From positions 12,774,501 to 12,838,500 of the forward strand of contig OX485808.1 in assembly GCA_950295325.1 (NCBI GenBank): DNA of 64,000 nucleotides. The letters run 5' to 3'. Made by a program: the position numbers and the translations under genes. Source of the stretch: Polytrichum commune. Its lineage: Eukaryota; Streptophyta; Polytrichopsida; Polytrichales; Polytrichaceae. The notes under the pieces are model-generated. The model was not told the origin of the DNA and did no database searches. It worked only from the letters and a program-made list of their open reading frames with translations. Of the stretch, positions 36,291 through 49,052 are shown in pieces (position 1 is the first letter of the stretch; every line of letters starts with the position of its first letter).

Positions 36291-39200
36291 CTTAATCTCC
36301 GTATGTCGTGTCACGGCTTTCAAGCAAAATTTGTGATCTTCACCAAGTGATCTAAACAGTGTTACACAGCCTGTGTGGATTAGCATTCACCTGTGATGAG
36401 GGCCTGAATTCTTGCTCACCATGCGCCTGCTGATCATGTATATTAAGCGGTCCATCAAGTGGCTGGGGTTCTGACAGATTTGCCAGAGATCAATGCAGCG
36501 ATCCAATCTTGACATTTCTAGACGTTTGATGAATCCCATGATTTATACCTCGGCTTTGCACTTCACAGGGTTGAGATTTGAGCATTTGCATGGAATTTGG
36601 TAGAGGTTTTGGAGCTGATAGGCTGGCCTCTCCAGGGTTTAGAGTTTACTGGCCCCCACTACTAGGATACGAGTCCTATGCAATCATCTCATGTTGATGG
36701 AAGACGATCGAAATCTACCACAGTGCTGGATTTGCAAAAAAATTGATTACATAGGACATGTTTCCATTGATGTCGGTCAATTGCCTAGGATTCATATGGT
36801 TGGTAGTGCCTCTTCCTTGATGATTGGAGACCCACCTCCCTCGTTTGATGCCTTTGAAGCACAACTTTTCACACATGACGTGTTGGATCGCTTACTTATA
36901 ATACCCTCAGCTGCATCTGAATCGCCATGACCGCCAAAAATCCCAAGTCGCGGCGTAGGGGTTTATAAGGGATCCACCATGCATGTTCACAAGTAATATC
37001 AACTGACTTATTGGATTGATTCGTGGTCTTTGATGTTGTTTATTGTGATCAAAACCAGAGCAACGGAATTTTTCCAAATAAATGAAGTAATAAATTCCAA
37101 GTTGTAAGGGATTCTTACTGTTTACATCTTTGACTTACATGGCCATCATAAGTTTATGGCCCTCCACCACATAACGTACTAGACATGTCTTCAATGATTG
37201 CTTTAAGAAATATTAGCCCACTTCTCCTAGGATACCAACCACTTGATAAGTACAAGATGATTGGCAAATCCAAATGAAGATTGTACTAGATATTTTCCTT
37301 ATCATTTTGGAGCTTGTATAAACATCTTAATACTATCAAAGTAAGAGGGGTTACTGGGTATACCACAAAATGTACTAAGTGCCCGTCTTGAGGTTCTTCC
37401 CCTTCTAGGCTCATTGTTCCCCTTGGTAACCGTGACTTTGACCCTATCATTATTTAGATGTTGTGGGAGACATAAATTTATAACACACTATGTTTGTTAG
37501 AAATATAAATTTATGATGTTTTTTGACAAGATTGTGTGGTAGTACTAGACTATAGACTTGAATCCAATAACCCTAGATATGACACATACTCAAATCATAT
37601 GTCACTTGAATCCAACAACCCTACACACTTGGGTTGGTCACTCTATAGGATTTTTGTGCACCACGTGCGGTGGAAGGGTATTTATTTTTAGGGCTATTCA
37701 CCTCCAAGGCATGAATTAAAAGCTCCCTATAATTACTTAATTCTCTAAAATGGCCTATTTTTTCCACCCTAACATTACTTATATTGCCCATGTCATTGCA
37801 ATATTTTTGCAGTCTACATTTCTTTTAATTAATAAAATTAGTTGAAAAGTGTATGCAATGCAAAAGTGGTGGGAAAAAACATGGCAACAAAAAGGCATAA
37901 GGCTTACATATCATTGCAAAAACTTATCATACATGTGAAAGACTTGTGCTTACCAAAAGAAATCTTAACTTGTACAAAATATGTGTATCGTTAACCACAT
38001 CATAGATGAACAAGTGTGATAACATGATACATATCATTCCAAGACCATAACTTGAATGATGTCCTACAATTGCAAGTGATGAAGAATACAAGGATACCTA
38101 AGCATTAAGCAGTTTAAAATTTTCTTTAAAATCTGCACTTTTACAGCCCATAGAACATAACCTTCATGCATTAAAAAAAAGGCTTAAGGTGGAAACACAA
38201 CAAGAGTGAGTGTGTGTTCACAAACACAACACCCATTCCATCAAAGTTTGACCCAAACTCACAAAAACCATAATCTTTGCAGCTATGTAAAAGTCCTATG
38301 GTTCCTTACAAGTCTTTGTAGGTGGGTTTTGGATATGCAAAACAAAACAAACCTATATAACCTTGTCCCATACTTAGTGTTCAATCATGCACCAAAGAAA
38401 CAAGCAATTTATGACAAAAAAAAACAAACAAACGTCAAGATCTAAGAGTAGGGGTTACCCAGACTCCCACATTGTCAACCGAACCACCACCATGACATAT
38501 AAAGTATTCTCGCGGCCTGACTTGAGGTGTAGATCGATTGCATAGAAGTCTGTTACGTCGAGGCATGTAAACGAGCTTGTGCGAAGGCGGTCGGGCATCG
38601 GGTTATTCAAAGCCCACGACTTACACAGTAGATCCATGTGGACATTGAAGTTATCAACGATTGCCAACCCTCAAAATGCACAATGGCATGGAGGAAATGC
38701 AACAACATCGGTTTATCTAAGCCAAAATGCACCAAATTCCACCGTGATGCCCAAAAAAACTGCAACCATTGCAACTATGCAGAAGTCTTGTAGTTCCCTA
38801 CAAGTCTATGCAAGTGGGTTTTGACTTCCAGAACAACCATAAGACCTTCAACCAAGAAAATCAGAAACCCTATATGAAACTTTATGGCCGCCCCTGATCC
38901 TAAAGCAACTACAAAGGAGACTCTAAAAATGAGGTCCTAAATCAACTACAACAAGACATGCTTGTTGGACTTTGTTATCATAAGCTTCAACAAGGAGGAG
39001 CTTCAACAAAAATTTGCTCAAAACACAATGGACTTGAGGAAGAAACAAAACCCTAGGTGTTTTCTTACAAACGGCAGTGCCGTAAACCAGTCACGGGTGC
39101 TGTGAATTTTCATCCGATCCACAATGAGCCATTTTTCATCAATCCCTCGTGAAGTATGCGTACAAAATTGATCCTACTAAACATACATCCTAGGATCCTT

Positions 39201-39774
39201 ATTTTCAACCCCTATATTACTTTAACAAAAAAGGAATGGCCCACGTTTTAAACCTATCTATCTTACTTGTAATGAGATGGTCCATTTTTAATGGACCCCT
39301 TATTATTTGGAATTCTATATATATATATTTTTTAATTTATAAATTTTATGTCAAACAAAATTAATCCTCTCTATATATTATGTTGCACGTCGTTTTCAAA
39401 ATGCACTAAGTGAACTACCCGGGCCTACACATGACATATATACTAAACATACACCTCTATCTAGCAACCGAGACCATTTGAGGACTCCCATGCCACACAA
39501 AAGAGGGGGGGGGATGTGAAGGGCTATCAAGAGATGAGATATGAGGTCTCAAGTCTTGAGGAAAGAACAAAAGTACTTTGCCACTTTCTCAAAAATGAGA
39601 GAAGATGCTTTGGAGGGGAGGGTGAACACCCATCAAGAATGAGGTCCAAGCTTGGTGGAATGGAAGTGTTGCTAGAGGGGGTTTGTGAGGGGTCCAAGTG
39701 CTAAAATATTATACTTAGATTCAATGCATTTGTTTTTTCCTATTTTGCAAGTTACTTTGATTACTACGTTGTCC
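36291..39774. other. Intergenic DNA with one weak zinc-knuckle frame
   Basis: The only frame of note is 36691-36930 (described separately). The rest is AT-rich with no element I can bound. A G run of 9 is at 39505-39513, and 'ctatatatatatat' low complexity is at 39317. Confidence 0.4.
36691..36930 (+). pseudogene. Possible gag/ORF1-like fragment with degenerate zinc knuckle
   Basis: The 79-codon ATG frame contains QCWICKKIDYIGHVSIDV, which resembles the start of a CCHC knuckle (CX2C, then GH) but has extra residues before the His and Val where the last Cys would be. The rest has no recognised domain. It may be a retroelement remnant. Confidence 0.2.
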
Positions 39775-40183
39775 CACGGGGAGGTCACTTCATTGTCAAG
39801 TTGACACCACGTGCGGACAAAGTTTGCTACCCCTATATTACATGCCATATATAATTTTAAAATTTATGATATTTTTTCTACATATACATAACAATTGATA
39901 GTATCTTTTGTATACTTTTTTGAAATTTTTAGTCATCTTTATTTTTTTAGTAATTGTTTTAGTTCAATTCTGTGTCATTCTAGTTAGAAATGATATGTTT
40001 TATGAAAAAAACAAATCATCAAATTTAGTTACCACCTTTGACTATGTCATAGGTACTGTGTATATCTACTCATGAAAAAAAATTGATATAATTTTGACCC
40101 ATTTTGGTGGTGCAACTTACCAAAAGAAGATTTTTTTTGGTCGCACGTGGTGTTCAACTTGACAATGGAGTGATCTACCCGTG
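39775..40183 (+). mobile_element. hAT-like MITE, family H copy 2
   Basis: A 409-bp element, nearly identical to 27037-27444, with termini CACGGGGAGG... and ...CTACCCGTG. Exact 8-bp duplications CGTTGTCC lie at 39767-39774 and 40184-40191. Both termini keep CACGTG. Confidence 0.88.
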
Positions 40184-40500
40184 CGTTGTCCTCCATAAGC
40201 ATATTCATGTAGCAACATAGAACATGATTCAATGAACAATACAATAGTAACATGAGAATTAATCATACATTGGCATAACAAATTCCAAGGCATATTGACT
40301 AGCCATCCCCATGTGTAAGAAGTCCTATAAAACTTTGAAGCTAGGTGAATAGTTCAAACAATTTGTGATAATTTGTACAAAAGGAAAATTTTGAAGTGGA
40401 CCATGGTTTCTAGAAGTGTGCAAAAGTTGACTGCCCATTCTCACAAGTAAGGAAAGCGTAGAAAACTTCAAAGTTAGGTGTGAGAAAGCAAAGAATCTTG

Positions 40501-40891
40501 CCCGGGGGTTGTCACTTTGTGCACATTAGGACACTATGTGTAGCCAAAGTTTGCTACCGATATATTATAAGTTATAAATAAATTTAAAAATTATACTTTT
40601 TTTTACTAGAGATATAAAATTATTGAAAAAAACCATTATGTTTTTGAAATTTTTATTTATCATCAAAGTTTGTAGTAGATGTTTTAGTTTAGTTTTGCAT
40701 CATTCTAGTTAGAAATGGTATGTGTTATACAAGGAAAAGGTCATCATTTTTTTTTCTATGTAACATATATCATACAGATCTACTCGAGGGAAAAAAAAAT
40801 TGGCCCCTTTTGGTGATGCATCCTAGAAGCATTAGTCTAATTGCTGGCACATGTGGTCTTGGACTTGACAAACGAAGTGATGTCCCCATGG
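40501..40891 (+). mobile_element. hAT-like MITE, family H copy 5 (old)
   Basis: The order of landmarks matches family H ('aaagtttgctacc', 'gttttagttta', 'cattctagttagaaatggta', 'acttgaca'), but the termini (CCCGGGGGTTGTCAC and GTGATGTCCCCATGG) and interior are diverged. No clean target duplication remains. It lies only 0.3 kb from copy 2. Confidence 0.6.
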
Positions 40892-41049
40892 ATTTGTGTT
40901 GAAGTCAAGTGTGAACGTGGATTCTAGAAGGATCGACAAACTTCAACACAAGGTATTTACTAGGAGGGTCCAACCACAATAAGGTGTACCAGCACTATGT
41001 CACATGCCACCATTTTTCCATGTACAATCATTGACACTCCCTTGAACAA

Positions 41050-41337
41050 TTACCATGCATTCATGTTCATCACAAGTTTGGTACGTGACTTTCTTTTCCC
41101 TTTCTTCACAATTTCATCTGTGTAGTACTCCCTTTTCTGACACAACTTAATTGCTGTCCCCTCAAACTTGCCGCATGTCATGCTCACATTCATCGCAACC
41201 CACTTTGAATCCCACACGCAAACAACATTCCAACACATGTGAAGATGAAATAGGGAGCCTTGTACGATAGTTTTTGGTTGTATATAAGTTACTGTTGGGG
41301 CATGTCCACATTGATTGTCACAGTAAATGAACGCCAT
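41050..41337 (-). pseudogene. Unrecognised 95-codon frame with a relative at 48.7-48.9 kb
   Basis: The ATG frame on the minus strand includes GSLFHLHMCWNVVCVWDSKW and a basic C-terminal part (KKGKRKSRTK). A diverged copy of its middle lies on the minus strand at about 48720-48890, where the equivalent frame is broken. Repetition suggests a transposon-derived coding remnant. I cannot name the family. Confidence 0.25.
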
Positions 41338-43983
41338 GCACCAGTAGTAGGGAATATCTAACGCACTTCATGTTCTTCGTGTACGATCAAGCTTTAACTT
41401 ATAGAGTACAGGTACATTGCCTCTCACTCTTGCGACTCATACTTCACGTGGTAGTCATGCATGTCTGTTAACGAAATTCAGTAGAAAACTGACCCCATAT
41501 GAACTCGTGAATCGATTCTTCCCAATTCATCGTCACTAGATGAAACCAGGATCTTTGAATCATGCTGATTCCACACTCAACTATATATGCTTTTCAAACA
41601 CAGGATTCCCAACGCTACCATCTCCGACTCGCACTTGAATGCTTGACTGTGACCACCACGTGGGTGAAGAAGATTGGTTTCAGCATGTCTGGCAAGACCA
41701 GGTTGACGAGATTCCGAGGAAATTTCGGCAGGCATGAATCGAATCACGAAGAATCTTTGCTCCAGAAAGACAATTTTGCGCACCCGTGCAAGCAAGCGAG
41801 CGAGCAACCGGATCCCTCAAAACAACCCAGAAGCCAAAGCCCTGGGGCCAGGAGCCAACCAGTGGCCAGGCTGCCCGATCGTATGGTAAAGTAGAAACTT
41901 TAGTTCTCCTAAAATCCGGCTAAGTTACAATTCAATGCTGTACGCATGCACGGTTCACGGCCTTGCCTCCTGCCGATTGCCTTTGATATTATAGGAAAGG
42001 TGAGGTAGCTATACGGAAGATGGTGACAATAAGCTGATTCCACCAGAAAGTGTGGCCTGAAATTTGTGTAGTGTTTTTTTCCCAGAGTCGGGGTAGAGGA
42101 AACGACGAGGAATGCAAGTTGTTTAATAGTTTTCTTTCATGTGAATAATTAGTTACATTTCCCCAAATAGGCAAGGGGCTTCACTCGCCCACTTGCACAG
42201 TAGAGTCTCCCTAGTTTGAGCATCAGAATATCCAACTCTGCACAAGAAACGGTTAACTTAATAGAGTTATCCGTAACGTCCCTCAAAGAGGGACGAAACC
42301 GTGGGATTGAACCTCTCTCGAGAAAACATTCTATTAAGAGTTCGTTAATTGTTTGTGTATTGGAACCTATTTTGAAAGTTGGGTGCAAATTTGGGTCCGT
42401 CTCCTGCGCACGGGGTGCACTCGATGTGGCCCGTATGGACCCATATGGGTGCACTACAAAATGTGCATAAGGTATGGGCGGTTCTTTATTCCAGCTATGT
42501 ACATATACTAGGCGTATTGTTCATACAATCCTAGTTGCATTTCTACCTTGAGGCTTATAATTAACGATAATGAAGTGGGCAATCTACAAGAGGTGCAAAT
42601 GAATATCTCATCCACTAAGTGAGTTGAACGCTAATCCCACATTGTCCAATGATAGGTTCACCAAAAGCAAGTATGGTATGTTGCATGTCAAACCTAAAGT
42701 TCGACTATCCAAAGCCAGGAATAATGATAACTCATTGAAATTGGGATGTGATTGTGCAATATCAGTTGTCTCTCAAGCAGCAGGGATTTACGATTCAACA
42801 CACCAAAATATGGTTTCATTTGAGTCAACTTCTATATGCAAAAATCATCATAAAGATTCAAATTTTTAGTGATACGTGACCCAAAATCAACACATGAGTA
42901 TGGTGTTAAGATGCAGTGGATATTCTTAGAATCAATATGTACTTATTGTGCAAAATCTTAGGGTGCTCATTTTGACACCATGTAGCTTATCGAGGTGTTA
43001 CTAAGTACCTCACCAAAGACATGTATTATTGGAAATTGACATTGCCACCAAGGTCAGTAATGACCTGATTCCTCTCCTCACCAAAATCTGTGCATGCGGC
43101 TCGGTATGCACGAGGTTGAAGTTTGCTATAGCTTAGTCTTTGATGCATGGATTTGCTCCGGAAATTTCTTGTTGCATTTTATTCAAGCTGAGGCAGCGCG
43201 TGCTCGTGAGTCACATGCTGAGAGTGTCCTGAAGACCAGTGTTGGACTGGAATCACATTTATTGGGTACAGATCACACATCAATAATGAGGAACTTATGT
43301 TTTCTCTGATACTGGTAGAATATGATGTTATGAATTTGAAGATATTTTTGTTTTCGATATCATTCACATTTGCATAGTATAATGCAAGAATCTTCATACC
43401 CATGCGAAGAAAATTGGAACTAGAAGAATGCGAAGAAAGTTTCAATTAGAAGAATGTGATTGAGTTAAAAGATGGAGGAAGGTCCTAGAAGAACCAAAGA
43501 TAGAAGACTCATAGTAGAACTAAAGGTAGAGCTAATAATAGAATACTTTTACTATAGTGTAACCATATGACATTAATATCTTGGCATTTGTGTGTTTATT
43601 AATATCTCGGCATTAGCATCCTTAATAATGTTATGAGATCTTTGTGTAGGCCACTTAATGGTCAACAAGTTGACCATGAGTGTAAATGTATGACATTTGG
43701 TATTAGTATGCTCACTATATACACCTACATCTTTGTCTTGCACACTAGAATATAAAACTTAGCATGCATGCTAGCAATTTCTATACATGTTTGCAATTTC
43801 TAGAAACCCTAAGCTAGCACACCTAGTTGTTGACTTTGCAAACATGCGCCCATGTGGGAATCGCATAAGACCCTCTCCATCCTTGCCTCTTCACATGCTA
43901 GATAAATTACTTATAAGGTTTTCTCTTAATTCTATTATTCTTTGTAACCTTCATGTCCAATTCGTGTTCCACTTCTTCATTGG

Positions 43984-44017
<34 letters not shown>

Positions 44018-47000
44018 GAATTTCATGCTCATCTTTTTTTTCCGCTATCCTTCCTCATGTGAGTCATTTTTTTCCTTGATATTATTTGAACCTTTGTATG
44101 TTCTTGTTATGTTCTTCATTGAAATTGTTCCATTTTTTTCCTAATTTTCTAGACCTTTATGTTATTTTTGATATTTTATAAAGAGAAAGTTCTAGAAGCA
44201 CTTCATTCTTCTCCTCCCTTATGAATGTCTTGCTCTCCTTACCATTTTTGGATTATATAATTGTTTTGATTTTATTTCTCCTCCTATTCTATCATGTCTT
44301 CTTTGATTCACCTCCTCCTTCAAATTTCATTGCTTCTCACTGTTTTTGAAAATGATGTGCTTCAATAGTTTTGGTGATATTCTCTTTATTAAGATTGCCA
44401 CAATCATCTTAAACTTTGATATCAATTCATTTCTCTTATGTTTACAAACCACTTTAATCATCTTCATCCTTGATAATCAATGTATTTTTCAATTACATTT
44501 AAATTTTTATTCTCTTAGCAATCACACTTTTGTTTAAATTTTGTCATTTAAAAAATCAGAAAATTTTAATGATTTGAATGCATTAAATGTAACCAATCAT
44601 CTCTATTACTCACAAAGTAGCAAATATGGTTTTTTTTTGGTAATCCATACCATGACTATATCCTATTCTTATCAAACTGGTATTGTTATTTGTAGATTAA
44701 TTCTATAATTATTAATATGAATTACTTTAAAATTATGTGATCAATGTCATTAACCATTTTTGTTACTCTCATCGGTAACTAGATGGAAACTTTTTGGAAA
44801 CTTTTTCTTGACATTTATATCCTTCTAATACATATATAAGGTATTCTAGAACGAGCCACTCGGGGCCGAGGCCCCACTGTTGGTAGGAGGAGGAGGCCCT
44901 TGTAGGAGTGGAGGTGTTGCAATATTATGAGTCACTTAGCACACGGGCTCTAAACCTGTAGCTTGAGACCTCCAACAATTTGCTTACACCAAGTTCATTT
45001 GAAAGGCAACAAGAAAATGAACTTAGGACCAAATTCAATCATGATCTGCTCAATAAACCCCCCCCCCAATAAAATAAAATAAAATAAAAATGACTTAGAT
45101 TGATATCCTCAAGGTATGATTACATGTTGGCTTTGTGATCTTCACGTTTTTTCATCCAAAAAGCACAATGTAGATTGTCTACAACAAGCTTCTATTTTAA
45201 GCTTAATGTAACTCCTTTGTGATATCCTACTTACAATAAATCTTGAATACAATAAATTGGATTTTGTCCCTAGCAACATTGAGGACCTCTTGCAGCTGGC
45301 TCATGTTAGCTTTTTTGTCACTAAGTTGTGATCGTATCTTTGAATAGATTGCAACATGTTATTAGGAAACATAATAAGTACAAGCGATTTATATTGCACC
45401 AGTGGAGCAACCGTATGCAATATATCATGCAAACTCAAACATTCATTAGTTGTTTACATGACCACCAGAAGTACGGGTTGTTTTTTAGGAATAACATGAG
45501 ATCGGAGGGCTTAGTCAGAACGTTGTTTTTGTCTTCCATCTCAATACCTAATTCAATAACTTTGTTCAAGAGCGTCATGACTCTCCTTCGAAGGTTTGGA
45601 AGTATTGAATACATGAAATGAAAAGTTAGTAAAACTCTCACTTCTATACACTCTTGCTATGCTTCTCAAATCCAACCCTCGACAACAATCCTTTGCACTT
45701 GTTCCATTGTTCATACAGAACTAAAAGCATGCAAAACTAGCACAATTTTTCAGCACCCATACTTTGGACGATTCAGTGACATTTTTCCAACATACAAACA
45801 ACCAACCACACAATGTGAGCCCACTACACAATTCACACCTAATAAAAATAATCTCACAAGCATTTAAAGACAACACGAGACACTTAAAATCCTACTTTCA
45901 GTATCACACCGAACCTTAAACATGAAATCTCCATCAGTTTTCATAACATGAGGCAATCATAAATATCTATACATTCACGTGTAGGTAAGTAAACACAATA
46001 TTCATCTTCTTTAGAATCGATTGTTTGGTTTTTTCTTGTTTACATATTCATTGACATTCGTTCTTTGCAAACATAATGGACGTGTATATGTCGGACAATC
46101 CATATGACCACAAGATAGGTACCGATAACATGTCTGAAACCCTCCTCTTTGGATGAGATAAGATGCAAAGAAACTTTATCTTTTTTGAAACATTTTGACA
46201 TAGCAAAGTGTTCACTACGCCCAAAAAATATTTAGCGGATGGAAAAGAAAAACAACTCATTCGACAATATCAAAGTGACGTAGGTCAAAGTTATAACATA
46301 ATGAGAGGATGCCCATCCTCAGATCCTTTGTATTGGATCATACGCAGAAAACGATTAAATAATAAATGACATATTTTATTCATCACAATTTTTTATACGG
46401 TCTATGTATGTTTTATCTTCCAATGATATTCTGTTCTTGCTTATGCGCATCAGATTTCTAACACAAATTTTGGTAGTACCTCTGATTAGTTTCATGGACA
46501 ATTATGCCTTTAGAGCAAAAGACATACAATTTGTTTATGAGGTAAACTACTTGGTATGCAGCTGAGCTGCATATCAATCTATATTTTGCATTTCTTTTTA
46601 AAAGTTCCAAATGAACTGTTTGCTTGGCACAACTAAATTGTAAAAAAATCCAAAAGTTTGGAATAAGCTCTAAACCTACTGTTTTCTTAGGATATCATGG
46701 GTTAGATCTTGTATCTTGTATCCTTAATGTCAATCAAATTCAATACCTCCGTGGATGCTTTTCTAACCCTAACCCTAATAAGTGACGTGGTTTCCTCAGA
46801 GGGCGGCATTTTTAGAAAAGACCATAAGCCTCTCCTCGAACGTTAATAAAAATTATGAATGTATCTTCTCCATGTGTCTTCTCCATGAATCATATTTTAT
46901 ATGCTTCATCATATTTGACTAAAAGCTTTTCATCAGATGATTATAATGCATGTCATGAGATGAAGTATTAATATATACTCATAAATATATAAGTATTCAA

Positions 47001-49052
47001 AGAAAGGAAATCAACTTCATTCAATACATAAGAAGGGCTATATCAATTTATATTTTGGTTAAAATCAATTATTTGAATGACCATAGTGAGTAGGTTATGT
47101 TCAATGAATACATAATACATTTATTAATTATAGCGGCAATTTATTTTTCTTACAAATCAATCAAACTTCATCAATTAATTTGATGCATAATAATGGATTT
47201 CATTAGATTGAATAAAACTTGGTCATGTATCAATATGCTCATTCAATATAAGCATAAAAAATGTAATATGACATACTTAAAATAATCATATTCATCATAA
47301 AAAATAAATTTCAATTTATGAAATTTTGATCATTTTGATAAATATGTATATTGAATTTTATGAATATATTAGAATTCATGTTTGTGCACAAAAATTATCA
47401 AATAACTAGAAATAAATGTTGTCACATGTTGAACAAGTGAACATCTACCTTATTGATAAAAATAAGTATGCAGAATGCAATGTCACATGATGGGCTTGGT
47501 GACAACTCGTGAAAGGTTAGAAAATAGTATTTTACTATCCGAAGTGACGTCGTAGCCTCTTGCCACCTACTTTTAATTAAGAAATAACAAGTGCTTCATA
47601 ATAGCTAGGAGGGGACAAGGGGGTCTTACACACCAACTCAAATTGATGCTTATCTAAGCTAAGTTCTATCCGTGCCTTTTGATGGACTCATGCAAATTTT
47701 TGTCAATGAATGACTTATTTAACTCATGCTTAACTCATAAGTCCACTTTGACTTATGTGACTTTTGATACCAACATAAGTCTATCTCCATATGCACATGG
47801 GGCCATTAGATCAACATGTTATCCAAATTCTACCCACCTATTGCCAATGGTAAATCTTGATGCTATTATTGTGCCACCTTCAATGACACATGTTCTAGGG
47901 TCAAATTATTACTAGAAGTTACATCTTATGGATAAGCAAGTCTTCTATATCTTTCTCATTGGAAAATAAATTGTATTATATACTATGTAATAAAGGCTTA
48001 TTTGTGTCATTGTTGGTTTATATTTTCACTATGTAGTGGAGGCAATTATCAGATAAAAATGAAAACCTATTAAAAATACAGGAGTCTATTATCTAGCATA
48101 CCATTACTACATATACATTCATGTGTCTCGACAAATTTCTTGTATATAAGAGGTGTTATTTCATATTCACCTAATATTCACTCATGCATGCCAATTAGAA
48201 TTCCAATGAACAATCTACCCTCTGGGCATATGCTCTTAGCATACCCCCCCCCCCCCCAATAGGTCCAACACACTTGGAACCACAAATTCCAACATGTGCC
48301 ACAAACACATGAATCTAAGAGTTTGAGTCAAGTTTTGACTATGCCAACTTCAATAGATGAATTTCAATTCAAGATACTCTACTTCACACCAAAGTTGTTT
48401 TAAAATGAGCTATTTGGAAAGCATCACTTATGATGATGGTGATTTTAAAATTGGCAGTCATGATGACCATGTGAGTAGTTTAGATGATTTCATTCCTTCT
48501 GGTGTACAAGAATTTGACAATTATGAAGACCCTCAAGGTTACTCTCGCAAAAACCCAAGCTTTAGACTTTTTAGGGCTTTGTACAAGTGATGAGTTATAC
48601 TCCTAGAGCTTATAATATACTCTAGCTTTTGTTTTAATGAAATTTGTGTGTTTCGAAATGTTTTGAAACATTTCAAATCATTTTTGAAACATGTTTCATT
48701 TGTTGTGAAACGCACATTGCAACTATCCTACTCTCCTTCAAACTACTATAAAGGACTCTTTATCCCAACACAAAATAGTCATTGTCTCCTCAATATTTGC
48801 TACGTATCTCGCTTACATTTGTCGCTTGTATCCCACGTGGAAACTACATTCTGGCACATGTAAAGATGAAATGGGGGAGCCCTCTACAGTAATACCGTAA
48901 CTCTCTAGCGGCTTGGGCAGAAAATAATTAATTTTAAAGGTGCATGAATTTTTGGGAAATTAATTTCGTTGACCATCCAAAGAAAAAGAAATAACATTCA
49001 AAAAGTGCCTAAAATCACAATAATGCAAGTATAGTCTCTCACAAAGACCACT
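41338..49052. other. Long gene-free AT-rich block
   Basis: No gene is supported in 7.7 kb. Contents noted: T-rich low-complexity DNA at 43900-44550 (T run near 43985-44010), C runs of 10 (45058-45067) and 14 (48244-48257), an AAATA pentamer repeat at about 45069-45090, and two CCCTAA units at about 46768. The frame at 42149-42454 has no domain. Confidence 0.45.

Noticed and set aside
42216-42470. B-box-like GGTTCAATCCC (minus strand near 42300) as a tRNA or SINE
   Set aside because: No A box at a suitable distance and no cloverleaf or target duplication.
46760-46785. CCCTAA units as a second telomere tract
   Set aside because: Only two units, within chance expectation for AT-rich DNA.
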